From contig OZ240205.1 of the NCBI GenBank assembly GCA_965197395.1, positions 558,001 to 622,000 of the forward strand: a stretch of 64,000 nt of DNA, written 5' to 3'. A program made the translations under genes and the position numbers. Numbering within the stretch: position 1 is the first letter of the stretch; each line of letters opens with the position of its first letter. A model generated the notes under the pieces. That model worked only from the letters and a program-made list of their open reading frames with translations. It did no database searches and was not told where the DNA came from. This document shows, one piece after another, positions 48,573-57,433 of this stretch. This DNA is from CAZYFH01 sp965197395. GTDB lineage: Bacteria; Acidobacteriota; Vicinamibacteria; Vicinamibacterales; UBA8438.

Positions 48573-48944
48573 GTGCTTCGAGAATTCCTGGACATGCTCA
48601 TACGCGGATTCCGGCTGCGGTGTCCCTGCTGCGGCCACGGCAGGTTGTTCAAGTCGGCCATCCGGATGAACAGCCGCTGCTCGGCCTGCGATGAGCGGTT
48701 CGAGCGTGAGCCCGGGCTCTGGTTTGGCGCCATTTACATCAACCTCGGCCTGACGCTTGGCTTGACGGTGGTGGGATACACGCTGACCCAGACCTTCACC
48801 ACGCTGACGCCATCCGAACAGGCCACCATCTGGACTCCGGTCGCGGCGATTGGACCGTTCGCATTCTACCGGGTGTCCAAAGGCCTGTGGGTCAGCCTTG
48901 TGTTCCTGGGTGAGGGCCTCTATATCCCGTGGCCGAACCGGTAG
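48573..48944 (+). CDS. DUF983 family zinc-ribbon membrane protein
   Basis: This 123-residue protein has an N-terminal four-cysteine ribbon (RCPCCGHGRLFKS and CSACDERFEREPG) followed by two hydrophobic helices (about 52-72 and 85-112), the DUF983 layout. The function of the family is unknown. Translation starts at GTG 48573, with a possible ATG seven codons later. The 3' end overlaps the MFS gene by 16 bases, so the two are likely translationally coupled. The IS200 left end lies just upstream and may have displaced the original promoter. Confidence 0.85.
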   Translation: MLREFLDMLIRGFRLRCPCCGHGRLFKSAIRMNSRCSACDERFEREPGLWFGAIYINLGLTLGLTVVGYTLTQTFTTLTPSEQATIWTPVAAIGPFAFYRVSKGLWVSLVFLGEGLYIPWPNR

Positions 48945-50203
48945 GCGATCCCTCATCCGACACGTCCAACCCGACCGCGCCCCTCCCCGCCACGCAACCG
49001 GTTGGGTACCGCGTCGCCATGCGTCTCGGCGAGGCGTTCACGTTTTCGAAGTTTCGCAACCTGTGGACGGCCGCGTTCACGTCGGCGGTCGGCACGTGGA
49101 TGCAGCGATTCGCGCAGCAATGGCTCGTTTTCAGCCTGACCGGCTCCGCCTTCTATCTCGGGCTGGACACGTTTCTCGGCGCACTGCCGCTGCTGTTCTT
49201 CACGCTAATTGGCGGCGTGGTCGCCGATCGATACGACCGCCGGCACCTGCTCATGGGCTCGCAAGCGCTGCAGATGGCGTGCGCGGTGGCGCTGACGGCG
49301 CTCGTCCTGTTCGACGCGGTGCGTCTCCGGTACATCCTCGCCCTCTCGTTCACGACAGGCTTCGCGCAGGCCTTTGGCGGACCGGCGTTCCAGTCCATCA
49401 TCCCCGCCCTCGTGCCACGCAAGTCCCTGCCGAACGCAATCGCGCTGAACTCGATCCAGTTCAACCTCGCCCAATCGGTCGGCCCGCTCATCGGGGGCAT
49501 CGTGTTCACGACGCTCGGGCTGGTCGCCTGTTTCGGCTTCAACAGCGTCTCGTTCCTCGTCGTCATCGTCGTGCTCGGACTCATGCACCTGCCGCGTCCG
49601 AACGCGCACGCGCGCCGTCCGCTGCTGGTCGAGCTGGGTGGCGGCCTCTCGTATGTCCGGCACGACGCTGCGCTGCTCAGCCTGACCGTGCTGGCCGTCG
49701 CGACCACTTTGCTCGGGTTGCCGCTGCGCGCGTTTCTCCCGGTCTTCGCCGTCGATCCGGACCGCCTCAGCCAGATGATGTCCGCGCTTGGGACCGGTGC
49801 CGTCGCGGGTGCCCTCATCGTTGCCTGGCTCGGCACGTTCCGGCACATGGGACGGACGCTGCTGTGCGTACAGATCGTCTACGGCGCACTGGTGGCGACG
49901 TTCGCCCTACTCCCGGTGAGCGCGGTCAGCTACGTCTTGCTGTTCGGCGCCGGTGCCGCACTCCTGGTCGTGTTCTCGCTGACCGCGTCCCTCGTGCAGC
50001 TCGCGGTGCCCGACGAGCTGCGGGGGCGCGTGATGAGCATCTACCTCATGGCGTTTCGGGGCGGGCTGCCTGTCGGCAGCCTCGTGAGCGGCTACTTCAC
50101 CACCGTGGCGTCGACGCCGACCGTGATCGCCGTCAACGCCGGTCTCCTCGTCGCCGTCGCGGTCTACTTCCTGTTCCGCGGTCACGGCGTCCGCGAGCTC
50201 TAG
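48929..50203 (+). CDS. Major facilitator superfamily exporter
   Basis: This 424-residue membrane transporter has about twelve hydrophobic segments between residues 40 and 420. The loop motif GGVVADRYDRRHLL (MFS motif A) follows helix 2, and PDELRGRVMSIY is near helix 10. It resembles the EntS/MFS_3 group of drug or siderophore exporters. The substrate is not evident. The GTG start at 48929 lies within the end of DUF983, suggesting coupling. No adjacent regulator is seen. Confidence 0.88.
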   Translation: MAEPVGDPSSDTSNPTAPLPATQPVGYRVAMRLGEAFTFSKFRNLWTAAFTSAVGTWMQRFAQQWLVFSLTGSAFYLGLDTFLGALPLLFFTLIGGVVADRYDRRHLLMGSQALQMACAVALTALVLFDAVRLRYILALSFTTGFAQAFGGPAFQSIIPALVPRKSLPNAIALNSIQFNLAQSVGPLIGGIVFTTLGLVACFGFNSVSFLVVIVVLGLMHLPRPNAHARRPLLVELGGGLSYVRHDAALLSLTVLAVATTLLGLPLRAFLPVFAVDPDRLSQMMSALGTGAVAGALIVAWLGTFRHMGRTLLCVQIVYGALVATFALLPVSAVSYVLLFGAGAALLVVFSLTASLVQLAVPDELRGRVMSIYLMAFRGGLPVGSLVSGYFTTVASTPTVIAVNAGLLVAVAVYFLFRGHGVREL

Positions 50204-50250
50204 TGCCCCACCAATGAGGCGTTGCCCAGCTCAGGTTCGGTAGCGCGAAC

Positions 50251-51045
50251 ATGCGTCATCTGTCGGCATCCGACATCGTCGTGACGACGACCTATACGCC
50301 GTCCGATGAGGTAGTGGCCGGCGCCCTCGCCCTCGCCCAACGCCTGCACCGCCCATTCGTCACCAGGCGCAAGGACAGCATCGCCGCGCTCGCCCGCCGT
50401 GAAGGGGTGGCCGCCGCGGTGGTGGTGAGCGACAACGGCACGCGGATCGTGCACCGCGGACGGTCCTACGGGTTTCATCCGGGCATGGCCTGGCCTCGCC
50501 TCGCGGCGTTGCAGGCCGGGGGTCGCGACCGGCTCATTGAGGTCGCGCGTCTACAGCCCGGCGATCGCGTGCTCGACTGCACATGCGGGCTCGGTGCCGA
50601 CGCCATCGTGGCGGCGCATGCGGTCGGGGACGGCGGCAGCGTCGACGCCGTCGAGTCGTCACCGATACTGGCGGCGATCGTGTTGGACGGGACGCAAAGA
50701 TACCACCACACGGACAGCGCGCTCGTGCGCGCGATGCGACGCGTGAAGGTCATCAGGGCGACGCACGAGAGCCTCTTGCCATCGCTCCCCTCGCAATCGC
50801 TGGATGTCGTCTACTTCGATCCGATGTTCGAGGCGACAATCCACACCGCGAAGAGCTTGGACCTCGTGCGCATGCTCGCATCAGCAGACACGTTGAGTCG
50901 CGAAGTCGTCAACGACGCGCGGCGCGTCGCTAGACGTAGCGTCGTCGTGAAGGACCGGGCCCCTGGGGCGCTCCTCCGCGCCCTGGGCGTCCCGGTGGTC
51001 TCGCAGACGCAGCGGGTCTGGTACGGCCGGCTTGATGCCTCGTAG
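50251..51045 (+). CDS. Class I SAM-dependent methyltransferase, YpiP/RsmJ-like
   Basis: This 264-residue protein starts with a small domain (about 1-80; VVTTTYTPSDEVVAGALALA, FVTRRKDSIAALA) followed by a Rossmann methyltransferase fold. Motif I is RVLDCTCGLGADAIVAAHAV, an acidic SAM ligand lies in VDAVESSP, and the catalytic-site motif is VVYFDPMFE (DPMF, typical of RsmJ-like rRNA guanine-N2 methyltransferases). I infer a nucleic-acid target, probably rRNA, but the exact base is unknown. It is convergent with the selenoprotein gene. Confidence 0.8.
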   Translation: MRHLSASDIVVTTTYTPSDEVVAGALALAQRLHRPFVTRRKDSIAALARREGVAAAVVVSDNGTRIVHRGRSYGFHPGMAWPRLAALQAGGRDRLIEVARLQPGDRVLDCTCGLGADAIVAAHAVGDGGSVDAVESSPILAAIVLDGTQRYHHTDSALVRAMRRVKVIRATHESLLPSLPSQSLDVVYFDPMFEATIHTAKSLDLVRMLASADTLSREVVNDARRVARRSVVVKDRAPGALLRALGVPVVSQTQRVWYGRLDAS

Positions 51046-51071
51046 TCCTGCGGGAATCGGTCTGTTCTGCT

Positions 51072-52160
51072 TCAGTCTCGAATGAGCGGCCGCCAGTCGA
51101 GCTCCCACGTCAGCGGGATCTCGGCCGGCACGTAGCAGACCTCGTGGTCGCACGCCTGATACTCGAGCGCGCCCCGAAGCGTCAGGGTGGCCCCCGGGAC
51201 GGCCGCCAGCTCGGCGCTCTCCTGGCTCATCGGGATCGTGACGTCCTGCACCAGCCGGAACGACGCCTGGTAGACCGGCACCGTCTCATCCAGCGGTTCG
51301 AAGTGATACGTCTCCGAGGGCGGATACGAAACCTCGTGACTCTGCAGGAACTCGGGCGCGTCCACGCGGAGGCGTATGACCTGATAGTCGTGCTCGCCTG
51401 GGGCGTAGACGTGCATCTCGGGCTTCGGCGCGACGTCGACGACTAGCGCGAAGCGATTGCCCGGAGCCACCACGCTGTCCGTGGACCACGCGAGCGCCTC
51501 GAGGTGATCGGTTTCGGCCCGTGTCGCCGCGCGCTCGGTCCCGTCGATGGGGTCCCCGAGCCGCACGGCGATGGACGAGACCGTGAAGCGCTCTTGATAC
51601 GCCTGCTCGAAGAAGCGTTCGAGCACGCGGCCGTTCGTGTCGAGGATGAACGTCCCAGGGTACGGCACGCCGTAGAACCGCTGCATCATCGCGCGTCGGT
51701 CTTCCGGCGCGAGGCTGGGATCCATCTCGCGATTGAGGAGGTCGTAGCGTCTGATGGTCTCCGACCCCGCGTCGGACAGCAGGGGGTACTCGACGTCCCG
51801 CGCGCCGGCGAAGCCGGCGAGCGTGTCGGTCGAGTCATAGGTGATGACGGCAAGGCCGATGCCGCGCGCCCGAAGATCCTCGTACCGGCTTTGCAGCTCC
51901 ACGAGCTGCGTCTTACAGTACGGTCACCAATCGGCCGAACGGCTGAAGACGAGCATCAAACCGTTCGGACCCATGAGCGAGGCAAGGCTGCGTGTGTCGC
52001 CCTGCTGATCGACCAGGGCGAAGTCGGGCACGGTCTGCCCGACCTGGGGGCCGAAGCGCTCGACGTCCGGGAGTGGCGGCGCCTGGGCGCTGAGCAACGA
52101 CCCGAGTATCACGACGAACGAAAGGATGAGTATCTGTCGCACGGTCTGGGCTCCTGTCAC
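51072..52160 (-). CDS. Selenoprotein: redoxin (AhpC/TSA-like) with UxxC site fused to a DsbD-alpha-like domain
   Basis: Two same-frame halves are separated only by TGA at 51926-51924. Read as selenocysteine, they give one 362-residue protein. It has a signal peptide (about 7-26, RQILILSFVVILGSLLSAQA) and a redoxin domain (about 36-190) with VGQTVPDFALVDQQG, the active site SADW-U79-PYC82-KTQLVELQ and PYPGTFILDTNGRVLERFF. A C-terminal domain (about 225-362) resembles the DsbD N-terminal domain, with a C337/C342 pair (QACDHEVC). The TGA falls exactly on the first cysteine of CxxC, and a SECIS-like hairpin follows. It is therefore probably an exported thiol-peroxidase or disulfide-reducing selenoenzyme. 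Starts are GTG 52160 or GTG 52142. A Cys-to-stop mutation is the alternative. Confidence 0.82.
51881..51926 (-). promoter_or_regulatory. Candidate bacterial SECIS element directly after the UGA
   Basis: On the minus strand UGA (51926-51924) is followed by an outer stem CGTAC/GTACG (51922-51918 with 51885-51881) and a perfect inner stem GCAGCTC/GAGCTGC (51909-51903 with 51899-51893) with apical loop GUG. The loop starts about 21 bases after UGA, within the range known for bacterial SelB-dependent hairpins, and it has a G at the first loop position as SelB requires. All of this is inside coding sequence. Confidence 0.7.
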
Positions 52161-52205
52161 CGCTTGAACGCCGTTCAGAGGGCGCGCGTTTCATAATACT
52201 CCCGA

Positions 52206-52919
52206 GTGATCGTCAGAACTGAATCGGAGAGCCTCTTGCTCGTCACGCAGCCGGATCACGCCGCCCTGTCGGGCCGGATCATGGCCGCCTGGCAGGCAGA
52301 TGGCCTGCCGACGCACCCGTCGCGGGACACCGTCCTCCTCGCCACCCGGGCACACGACAACGGCTGGGAGGAGGTCGATGCGCGGGCCACCATCGATCGA
52401 ACACGCCGGCGCCCGCATGACTTCATCACCGCACCCGGCCCCATCAAGCGTGAGATATGGCCGCGCGGTGTCGCGCGCCTCGAACCGGTCGATCCCGCCG
52501 CGGCGGCCCTCGTGGCACAACATGCCGTCACGGTCCTGGAGCGTCGTCCGTCGGCTGCCTGGCGCCAGTTCTTCGCGTCGATGGAGGCTACGCGCGACCG
52601 GATCCTCGACGCGGGCGCGTATGGGAACCGGTTGTCGGCGCTGAGGGAGGACTACCGAATTGTGTATTTGGGCGACCTCCTGTCGCTCATTTTCTGCTGC
52701 GGCTGGCAGGACCCGTTCGCGCGGGAAGGCTACGACGTCGTCCTGCGCGGGACCACGCTCGAGGTGTTCCCCGACCCCTTTGACGGGCGTACGATCGCGC
52801 TCGGTGTGGGGGCGCGACGGATTCCGGCGCGCCGATACGCCACCGACGCGGAGCTGCGCTCCGTGCTCGCGGCGGCACCGGAGGAGCTCGTCACCGGAAC
52901 CGCCGTGGGCCGCCCGTAG
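52206..52919 (+). CDS. DUF3891 family protein
   Basis: This 237-residue protein matches DUF3891 by VTQPDHAALSGRIMAAW near the N-terminus, the histidine-rich ATRAHDNGWEEVD, and LLSLIFCCGWQDPF in the C-terminal half. The conserved His/Asp residues suggest an HD-like or metal-binding fold, but no activity is established. It starts at GTG 52206, with 45 bases to the divergent selenoprotein start, so the two share a promoter region. Confidence 0.8.
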   Translation: MIVRTESESLLLVTQPDHAALSGRIMAAWQADGLPTHPSRDTVLLATRAHDNGWEEVDARATIDRTRRRPHDFITAPGPIKREIWPRGVARLEPVDPAAAALVAQHAVTVLERRPSAAWRQFFASMEATRDRILDAGAYGNRLSALREDYRIVYLGDLLSLIFCCGWQDPFAREGYDVVLRGTTLEVFPDPFDGRTIALGVGARRIPARRYATDAELRSVLAAAPEELVTGTAVGRP

Positions 52920-52960
52920 CGCGTGCAGGCGGCCCGGCGATGGTCTGTCCCCGCGTTTGG

Positions 52961-53578
52961 TCAGATCACCCCGAAGTAGTCAAGGGCGTCCCGCAGGAAA
53001 ACCGCAGCGAACACCCCGAGCGCCACGCCCAGCCCACGAAGCAGCACGACATACGCGCGGTGCTCGAACACGGATCGCCCCGCGCCGACCGCCCACGCCA
53101 CGAGCGCCTTCGATCCGACGAGGCTTCCGTACATCGCGATCAGAAAACCGCCCGCGACGGCAGACCCGGCATCCCACGCACGCCCGAGTGTTGGACCGCC
53201 GACGGCGAGCCAGAACAGATACGGGTGTGGGTTAAACAGGTTGGCCACGACGCCCGTCGCCAGTGAGGGCACGGGGCGCAGGGACCCGCCCTGGCCGGGC
53301 GCAGTCGCGGTCACACTCGCGTAGGAGAGATAGGCGAGCACGCCCGCCCCGAACAGCGCAAGCCCGCCGAGAACCATCTCGGCCTCGGCGAGCCGACCGA
53401 CCACAAACACCGACACGGCGATGATCGGCCCATCGGTGATGAGTGGGGCCGCGGCCACCTTCATGCCCTCGCGGGGCCCGTACCGCAGCGACTGTGTGAC
53501 GACCAGTGTGAAAAGCGGGCCCGGTGTCAGGCCCGCCGCCAGTCCGAAGACGACGCCGGACGCGATGACCGGCCACAT
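52961..53578 (-). CDS. LysE/RhtB-type exporter
   Basis: This 205-residue inner-membrane protein has about six hydrophobic helices. It carries the N-terminal signature GLAAGLTPGPLFTLVVTQSL, matching the GxxxPGP motif of LysE/RhtB amino-acid exporters, and NLFNPHPYLFWLAVGGP in the middle. These proteins export amino acids or related small metabolites. The substrate is unknown. No regulator gene such as lysG is adjacent. Confidence 0.85.
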   Translation of the reverse strand: MWPVIASGVVFGLAAGLTPGPLFTLVVTQSLRYGPREGMKVAAAPLITDGPIIAVSVFVVGRLAEAEMVLGGLALFGAGVLAYLSYASVTATAPGQGGSLRPVPSLATGVVANLFNPHPYLFWLAVGGPTLGRAWDAGSAVAGGFLIAMYGSLVGSKALVAWAVGAGRSVFEHRAYVVLLRGLGVALGVFAAVFLRDALDYFGVI

Positions 53579-53582
53579 CGCG

Positions 53583-53744
53583 TTACGTCTGCTCGGCCGT
53601 TCCCCGTTCGGCGCCCCGGCTCCACCGCCCGCGCCAGCCGTGCGCTGCAGCCCGATCGATGAGCTCTTGCCCAGTGTGCGGAACGTGTTCCTGCGGGTCG
53701 TCAGCCATATGGGTGTAGAACTCGACGCTTAGCACGTAGGTCAA
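53583..53744 (-). CDS. Possible small hypothetical protein
   Basis: A 53-codon frame from TTG 53744 (or 41 codons from ATG 53708) ends in TAA just upstream of the LysE-type gene. The sequence (FYTHMADDPQEHVPHTGQEL, then HGWRGRWSRGAERG) is protein-like in its N-terminal half but matches nothing I know. The rest of the 360-base gap up to 53938 holds one more short open minus-strand frame (RVQFRAFREDDYCVVLSGG) without a standard start. Both could be remnants. Confidence 0.25.
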   Translation of the reverse strand: MTYVLSVEFYTHMADDPQEHVPHTGQELIDRAAAHGWRGRWSRGAERGTAEQT

Positions 53745-53938
53745 TGATACGCGCCCAACCGGGGTACCCCACCCGAGAGGACGACACAGTAGTCATCCTC
53801 GCGGAATGCACGAAACTGCACGCGGAAGTACAGCCACGTGTCGGAGTCAGGCCGCTCGTGTGTCAGATCCGGGCATGGCCCAAGGCACGCCGCTCGCCGG
53901 CCGGGTTGGAGCGGACGCCACGCATGTAAGATTCGCGC

Positions 53939-55093
53939 GTGACCCGACGCGCGGCGCTCGGTGAGCTCGCGACCCTGTTCCTCCGACTCGGCGTCACCGC
54001 GTTCGGCGGCCCCGCCGCGCACATCGCGATGATGCGCGACGAGGTCGTCGAGCGCCGTCAGTGGCTGACCGACGCGGAGTTTCTCGATCTGCTCGCCGCC
54101 ACCAATCTGATCCCCGGGCCCAATTCCACCGAGATGGCCATCCATCTCGGGTACAAACGTGGCGGGCTCCCCGGGCTCGTGCTCGCCGGAAGCTGCTTCA
54201 TCCTGCCCGCGTCGCTCATCGTGCTCGCCATCGCCGCCGGGTACAGCGTGTATGGCAGCACGCCGCAAGCCGCGTGGGTGATGTACGGCGTTGGCCCCGT
54301 CGTGATCGCGATCGTGCTGCAGGCGGTGGTCAAGCTCGGGCGCACCGCGGTGACCGGGGTCTTCCCCGCCGTTCTCGGCATCGCCGTCGTCGGGCTGTCG
54401 GTGGCCGGGGTCAACGAGCTCGTGCTGCTGGCCGGCGGCGCGTTCGCGGGTCTGGCGCTGGCACTCGGCCGGTCTGGGCGAACGCTCCTCGCCGTGGCGA
54501 TCGCGGCAGGCACCGCCGCCGTGCACGTCACCGCCGCCGCGGTCGCGGCCTCGGCTGAGACGGTCCCGGTCACCCTGACCCGGCTGACGCTGTTCTTCGC
54601 GAAAGTCGGCTCGATCCTCTTCGGCAGCGGATATGTGCTGCTGGCGTTCCTTCGGGCTGACTTGACCGAGCGTTGGGGGTGGCTCAGCGATCAGCAGCTC
54701 ATCGATGCCGTGACCGTGGGCCAGGTCACACCGGGTCCGGTCTTCACGACGGCGACGTTCATCGGCTATTTGCTCGGTGGCTGGGCGGGCGCGCTGCTCG
54801 CCACGGTGGCGATCTTTCTCCCGGGCTTCGTCTTTGTCGCGATCACGCAGCCCATCATCCCGAGGCTCCGTCGGTCGACCGTCATGGGAGGCCTGCTCGA
54901 CGGGGTGGTCGTGAGCTCGCTTGGGCTGATGCTCGCCGTCACCTGGCGACTTGCGCAGTCCGCCGTCGTCGATATCCCGACGGCGCTTCTCGCGGGCGCG
55001 GCGGCTGTCGGCCTCATCTCGTGGAAGCTGAACTCGACCTGGCTGATTCTTGGCGGTGCGCTCGCCGGCTGGCTGCTACGCGCCGGCGCGTAA
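53939..55093 (+). CDS. chrA: Chromate transporter ChrA (fused two-domain form)
   Basis: This 384-residue CHR-family transporter has two homologous halves, each with the amphipathic lead and helix pattern. The first half has RLGVTAFGGPAAHIAMMRDE and TNLIPGPNSTEMAIHLG; the second has FAKVGSILFGSGYVLLAFLR and VGQVTPGPVFTTATFIGY. About ten hydrophobic helices are present. Members export chromate, or may serve as sulfate-like anion exporters. Start is GTG 53939. There is no chrB regulator nearby, so chromate resistance is plausible but not proven. Repeat copy F follows. Confidence 0.92.
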   Translation: MTRRAALGELATLFLRLGVTAFGGPAAHIAMMRDEVVERRQWLTDAEFLDLLAATNLIPGPNSTEMAIHLGYKRGGLPGLVLAGSCFILPASLIVLAIAAGYSVYGSTPQAAWVMYGVGPVVIAIVLQAVVKLGRTAVTGVFPAVLGIAVVGLSVAGVNELVLLAGGAFAGLALALGRSGRTLLAVAIAAGTAAVHVTAAAVAASAETVPVTLTRLTLFFAKVGSILFGSGYVLLAFLRADLTERWGWLSDQQLIDAVTVGQVTPGPVFTTATFIGYLLGGWAGALLATVAIFLPGFVFVAITQPIIPRLRRSTVMGGLLDGVVVSSLGLMLAVTWRLAQSAVVDIPTALLAGAAAVGLISWKLNSTWLILGGALAGWLLRAGA

Positions 55094-55114
55094 CCCCCCC
55101 CCCGGCTTCGATTC

Positions 55115-55149
55115 GGCCGCGGGGGCTCGGGGCGAAGCCCCGTCTAATT
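55115..55149 (-). repeat. Dispersed palindromic repeat, copy F (terminal hairpin part)
   Basis: GGGGGCTCGGGGCGAAGCCC continues into CGTCTAATTA and matches the terminal hairpin block of the repeat family. Its last two bases overlap the stop codon (TAA, 55150-55148 on the minus strand) of the large membrane-protein gene. It separates that gene from the convergent chrA. Confidence 0.7.
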
Positions 55150-57418
55150 AACTCACCGGCGCCCGGACGCTGAGCTCAGCGACCGACCAGTAGAACTCGC
55201 CGTCGTCCTCCATTTGGCGCAGCCGCATGTACCGCGCCGTGCGGCCGTCGATGGCGAACGTCATCGGGACCGCGATCGGATCGCGCAGCGCCGCCACCAC
55301 CGCCTCGACGTCGGTCGGCCCCCCCCACACGCGCTCCCAGACGGTCCCGTCCGACGAACACTCGATGGCCAACGCCCGCGGGAAGTCCATCCGAAACCGA
55401 CCGAGCGACAGGACGAGCGCGCCAATCCGCCGAGGTGCCCCGAGATCGATGGTCAGCGTCTGCCCGAGATACTGCGGCCCGGTATCCCAACGCGTGCCGA
55501 GGTCGCCATCGAGTGCGTTCGCCGTCCGATGGTCGTTGACGTTCGCGCTAAGACTCGCGACCGGGAGCGCCGCGCCGACGCCGCGTGTAACGCGCGTCTC
55601 CGGCCGCACGCGAAACTCGTAGAGCGACTCGCTGCTCGTCTCCGCCACGAGCCGCAGCTCGGGCGTGCTCGCCACCAGGCTCTCGTAATGCGGCGCGACC
55701 GGGTTGCGACGGTCGATGCGGATGTGACGCACGCCCAGCGCCCCGAGCGCGAGCAGCGACTCCGAGCGGCTGTGGTCCAACCCGTAGGACAGCGCTCCGT
55801 AGTGCGGCGCGCGGTAGCCGCTGTGCCCGTTCACCACAGGACGCCTATGGTGTGTGGAGCGGAGCATCGCCGCCACGTCGTCGTCACGCCAGCCGAGCGG
55901 CAGCTCGAGCACGGGCCCGGTCGCACGGTCCTCGAGCATGGTCGACCGGCGCGGCGCGGGTACGGTCGGGAAGGCCACCCAGCCATCGGCGAGCAGCGCG
56001 ACGGTGACGATCGCGAGCGACGCGGTCTGCCGCCGCGACCCGCGCGGCACCAGCCGCGCATAGGCGAGGGCGGCCGCCGCTGACACGCACACCAGCGCGA
56101 GCATCCAGAACCGCGCCGGCACACGCAACCCGTCGATACCCGGCAATTGCATCAGTGCGAGATACGGTGAGTGCGTCATGATGCTCGTGCCCATCACCGA
56201 CGGGTGCGGGCCCATCGACAGCACCGCCAGGAGAAAGGTCGCGAGCAGGTAGAACGGAAACGGGGCATGGCGTCGATACGCCCACGCGCCGGCCGGACTG
56301 AGCACGAACGCGCACACGCACGCGAGCACCGCCTGGGGAATGGCCTGGTCCAGGCGATTCATCGCGATCTTCCACCCGAACGGCCTGAGTTCCCAGGGGC
56401 CAACCACCCTGGCGATGAGCCCGACGACGAAGAGGAGCGCGGTCGCGGTGACCACCAGACGCAAGACGCGCAACGGCAGGGGTTCGGGACCACGCGGCCA
56501 CCACGTGACCCGCCAGAGCGTGACCGCGAACAGCGCGGCCACCGTCAGCCCCGGGAACAGCTGCCCCTCCGGACTGCGAAACGTGTCGAGAAAGCTCCAC
56601 ACGCTGAGATAGGACGACGCGCTCACCAACCCCATCACGTCGGCGCTGTAGCTCTCGATCTCCAGCGGCGACCGCGCCAGCCCCAGGCTCTCGTGCACTG
56701 CCTGGTACTTCAGCAGGATCGGGACGACGACCAGCGACGCCAGCGCTCCGCTCACCCCGACGGCGCCCACCTTTCTCCACCAGCCTTCGTTTGGCGTGAA
56801 CCACAGCACCCACAGCACGACGAGCACCGGAAAGAACAGCAGGTAGTAGCCGTTCGTCAGTCCCTGCATCGCCGTCGCGCCCGCGAACAGCATCAGCCAC
56901 CACGCGTGGCCGTCGCGGTAGTACCGATGCAAGCCGAGCATGGCGACCGGCATCCAGAACGACGCCAACACCTGGATGTGCGCGAGCTGGTCCATCCGAT
57001 ACGGCGCAAACGCGAACGCCAGTCCAGCCACCCAGCCGGCATCGCGGCGACCAGTGAGCTCGACTCCCAACCAGTACGCGGTGAGGCCGGAGAGAGCAAA
57101 CGTCAGCAGGAACGCGACGTTGTAGGCGACGATCGGACTCCCGGTGAGCCAGTACACCGGCATCGACAGCGGACTCAGGCCGAGAAGGTGCTCGGAGTAG
57201 GTGAGTGTGTCGGCCGCCGGAAAGAAGACGGGCGGGCTCCACCAGCGCTCGGTGAATGGAATCGCCTGGGTGTTCCACCACAGGATCCAAGCGTTCAGGA
57301 CCGGATCGGCCAGGTCGCTCGGGAGTCTGGTCGCGATGCCTCGAACGAGCGGAAACGCGAGGACGATCGTGATCAGGACGTAGAGGATAAACGCCGAGCC
57401 GGCCGTCACTCGCCGCAT
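55148..57418 (-). CDS. Large membrane protein with C-terminal discoidin-like (F5/8 type C) domain
   Basis: This 756-residue protein has about 12 hydrophobic helices between residues 5 and 500. Its first periplasmic loop has the Asp motif DLADPVLNAWILWWNTQ and WWSPPVFFPAADTLTYSEHL, reminiscent of GT-C lipid-linked glycosyltransferases. Residues about 500-610 form a soluble domain. About 620-756 is a discoidin-like carbohydrate-binding fold (NANDHRTANALDGDLGTRWD-like pattern, LTIDLGAPRRIGALVLSLG). It probably transfers sugars from polyprenyl carriers outside the membrane, but I do not recognise a named family. It lies downstream of the CHAD gene on the same strand. Confidence 0.7.
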   Translation of the reverse strand: MRRVTAGSAFILYVLITIVLAFPLVRGIATRLPSDLADPVLNAWILWWNTQAIPFTERWWSPPVFFPAADTLTYSEHLLGLSPLSMPVYWLTGSPIVAYNVAFLLTFALSGLTAYWLGVELTGRRDAGWVAGLAFAFAPYRMDQLAHIQVLASFWMPVAMLGLHRYYRDGHAWWLMLFAGATAMQGLTNGYYLLFFPVLVVLWVLWFTPNEGWWRKVGAVGVSGALASLVVVPILLKYQAVHESLGLARSPLEIESYSADVMGLVSASSYLSVWSFLDTFRSPEGQLFPGLTVAALFAVTLWRVTWWPRGPEPLPLRVLRLVVTATALLFVVGLIARVVGPWELRPFGWKIAMNRLDQAIPQAVLACVCAFVLSPAGAWAYRRHAPFPFYLLATFLLAVLSMGPHPSVMGTSIMTHSPYLALMQLPGIDGLRVPARFWMLALVCVSAAAALAYARLVPRGSRRQTASLAIVTVALLADGWVAFPTVPAPRRSTMLEDRATGPVLELPLGWRDDDVAAMLRSTHHRRPVVNGHSGYRAPHYGALSYGLDHSRSESLLALGALGVRHIRIDRRNPVAPHYESLVASTPELRLVAETSSESLYEFRVRPETRVTRGVGAALPVASLSANVNDHRTANALDGDLGTRWDTGPQYLGQTLTIDLGAPRRIGALVLSLGRFRMDFPRALAIECSSDGTVWERVWGGPTDVEAVVAALRDPIAVPMTFAIDGRTARYMRLRQMEDDGEFYWSVAELSVRAPVS

Positions 57419-57433
57419 GAGGGATTCGAGGGA

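Noticed and set aside
51924..52160. Reading the redoxin as two genes or a simple nonsense pseudogene
   Set aside because: The stop is exactly at the catalytic Cys position, both halves share one frame, no other lesion is present, and a SECIS-like hairpin follows; a selenoprotein explains it better, though the genome's sel genes are not visible here.
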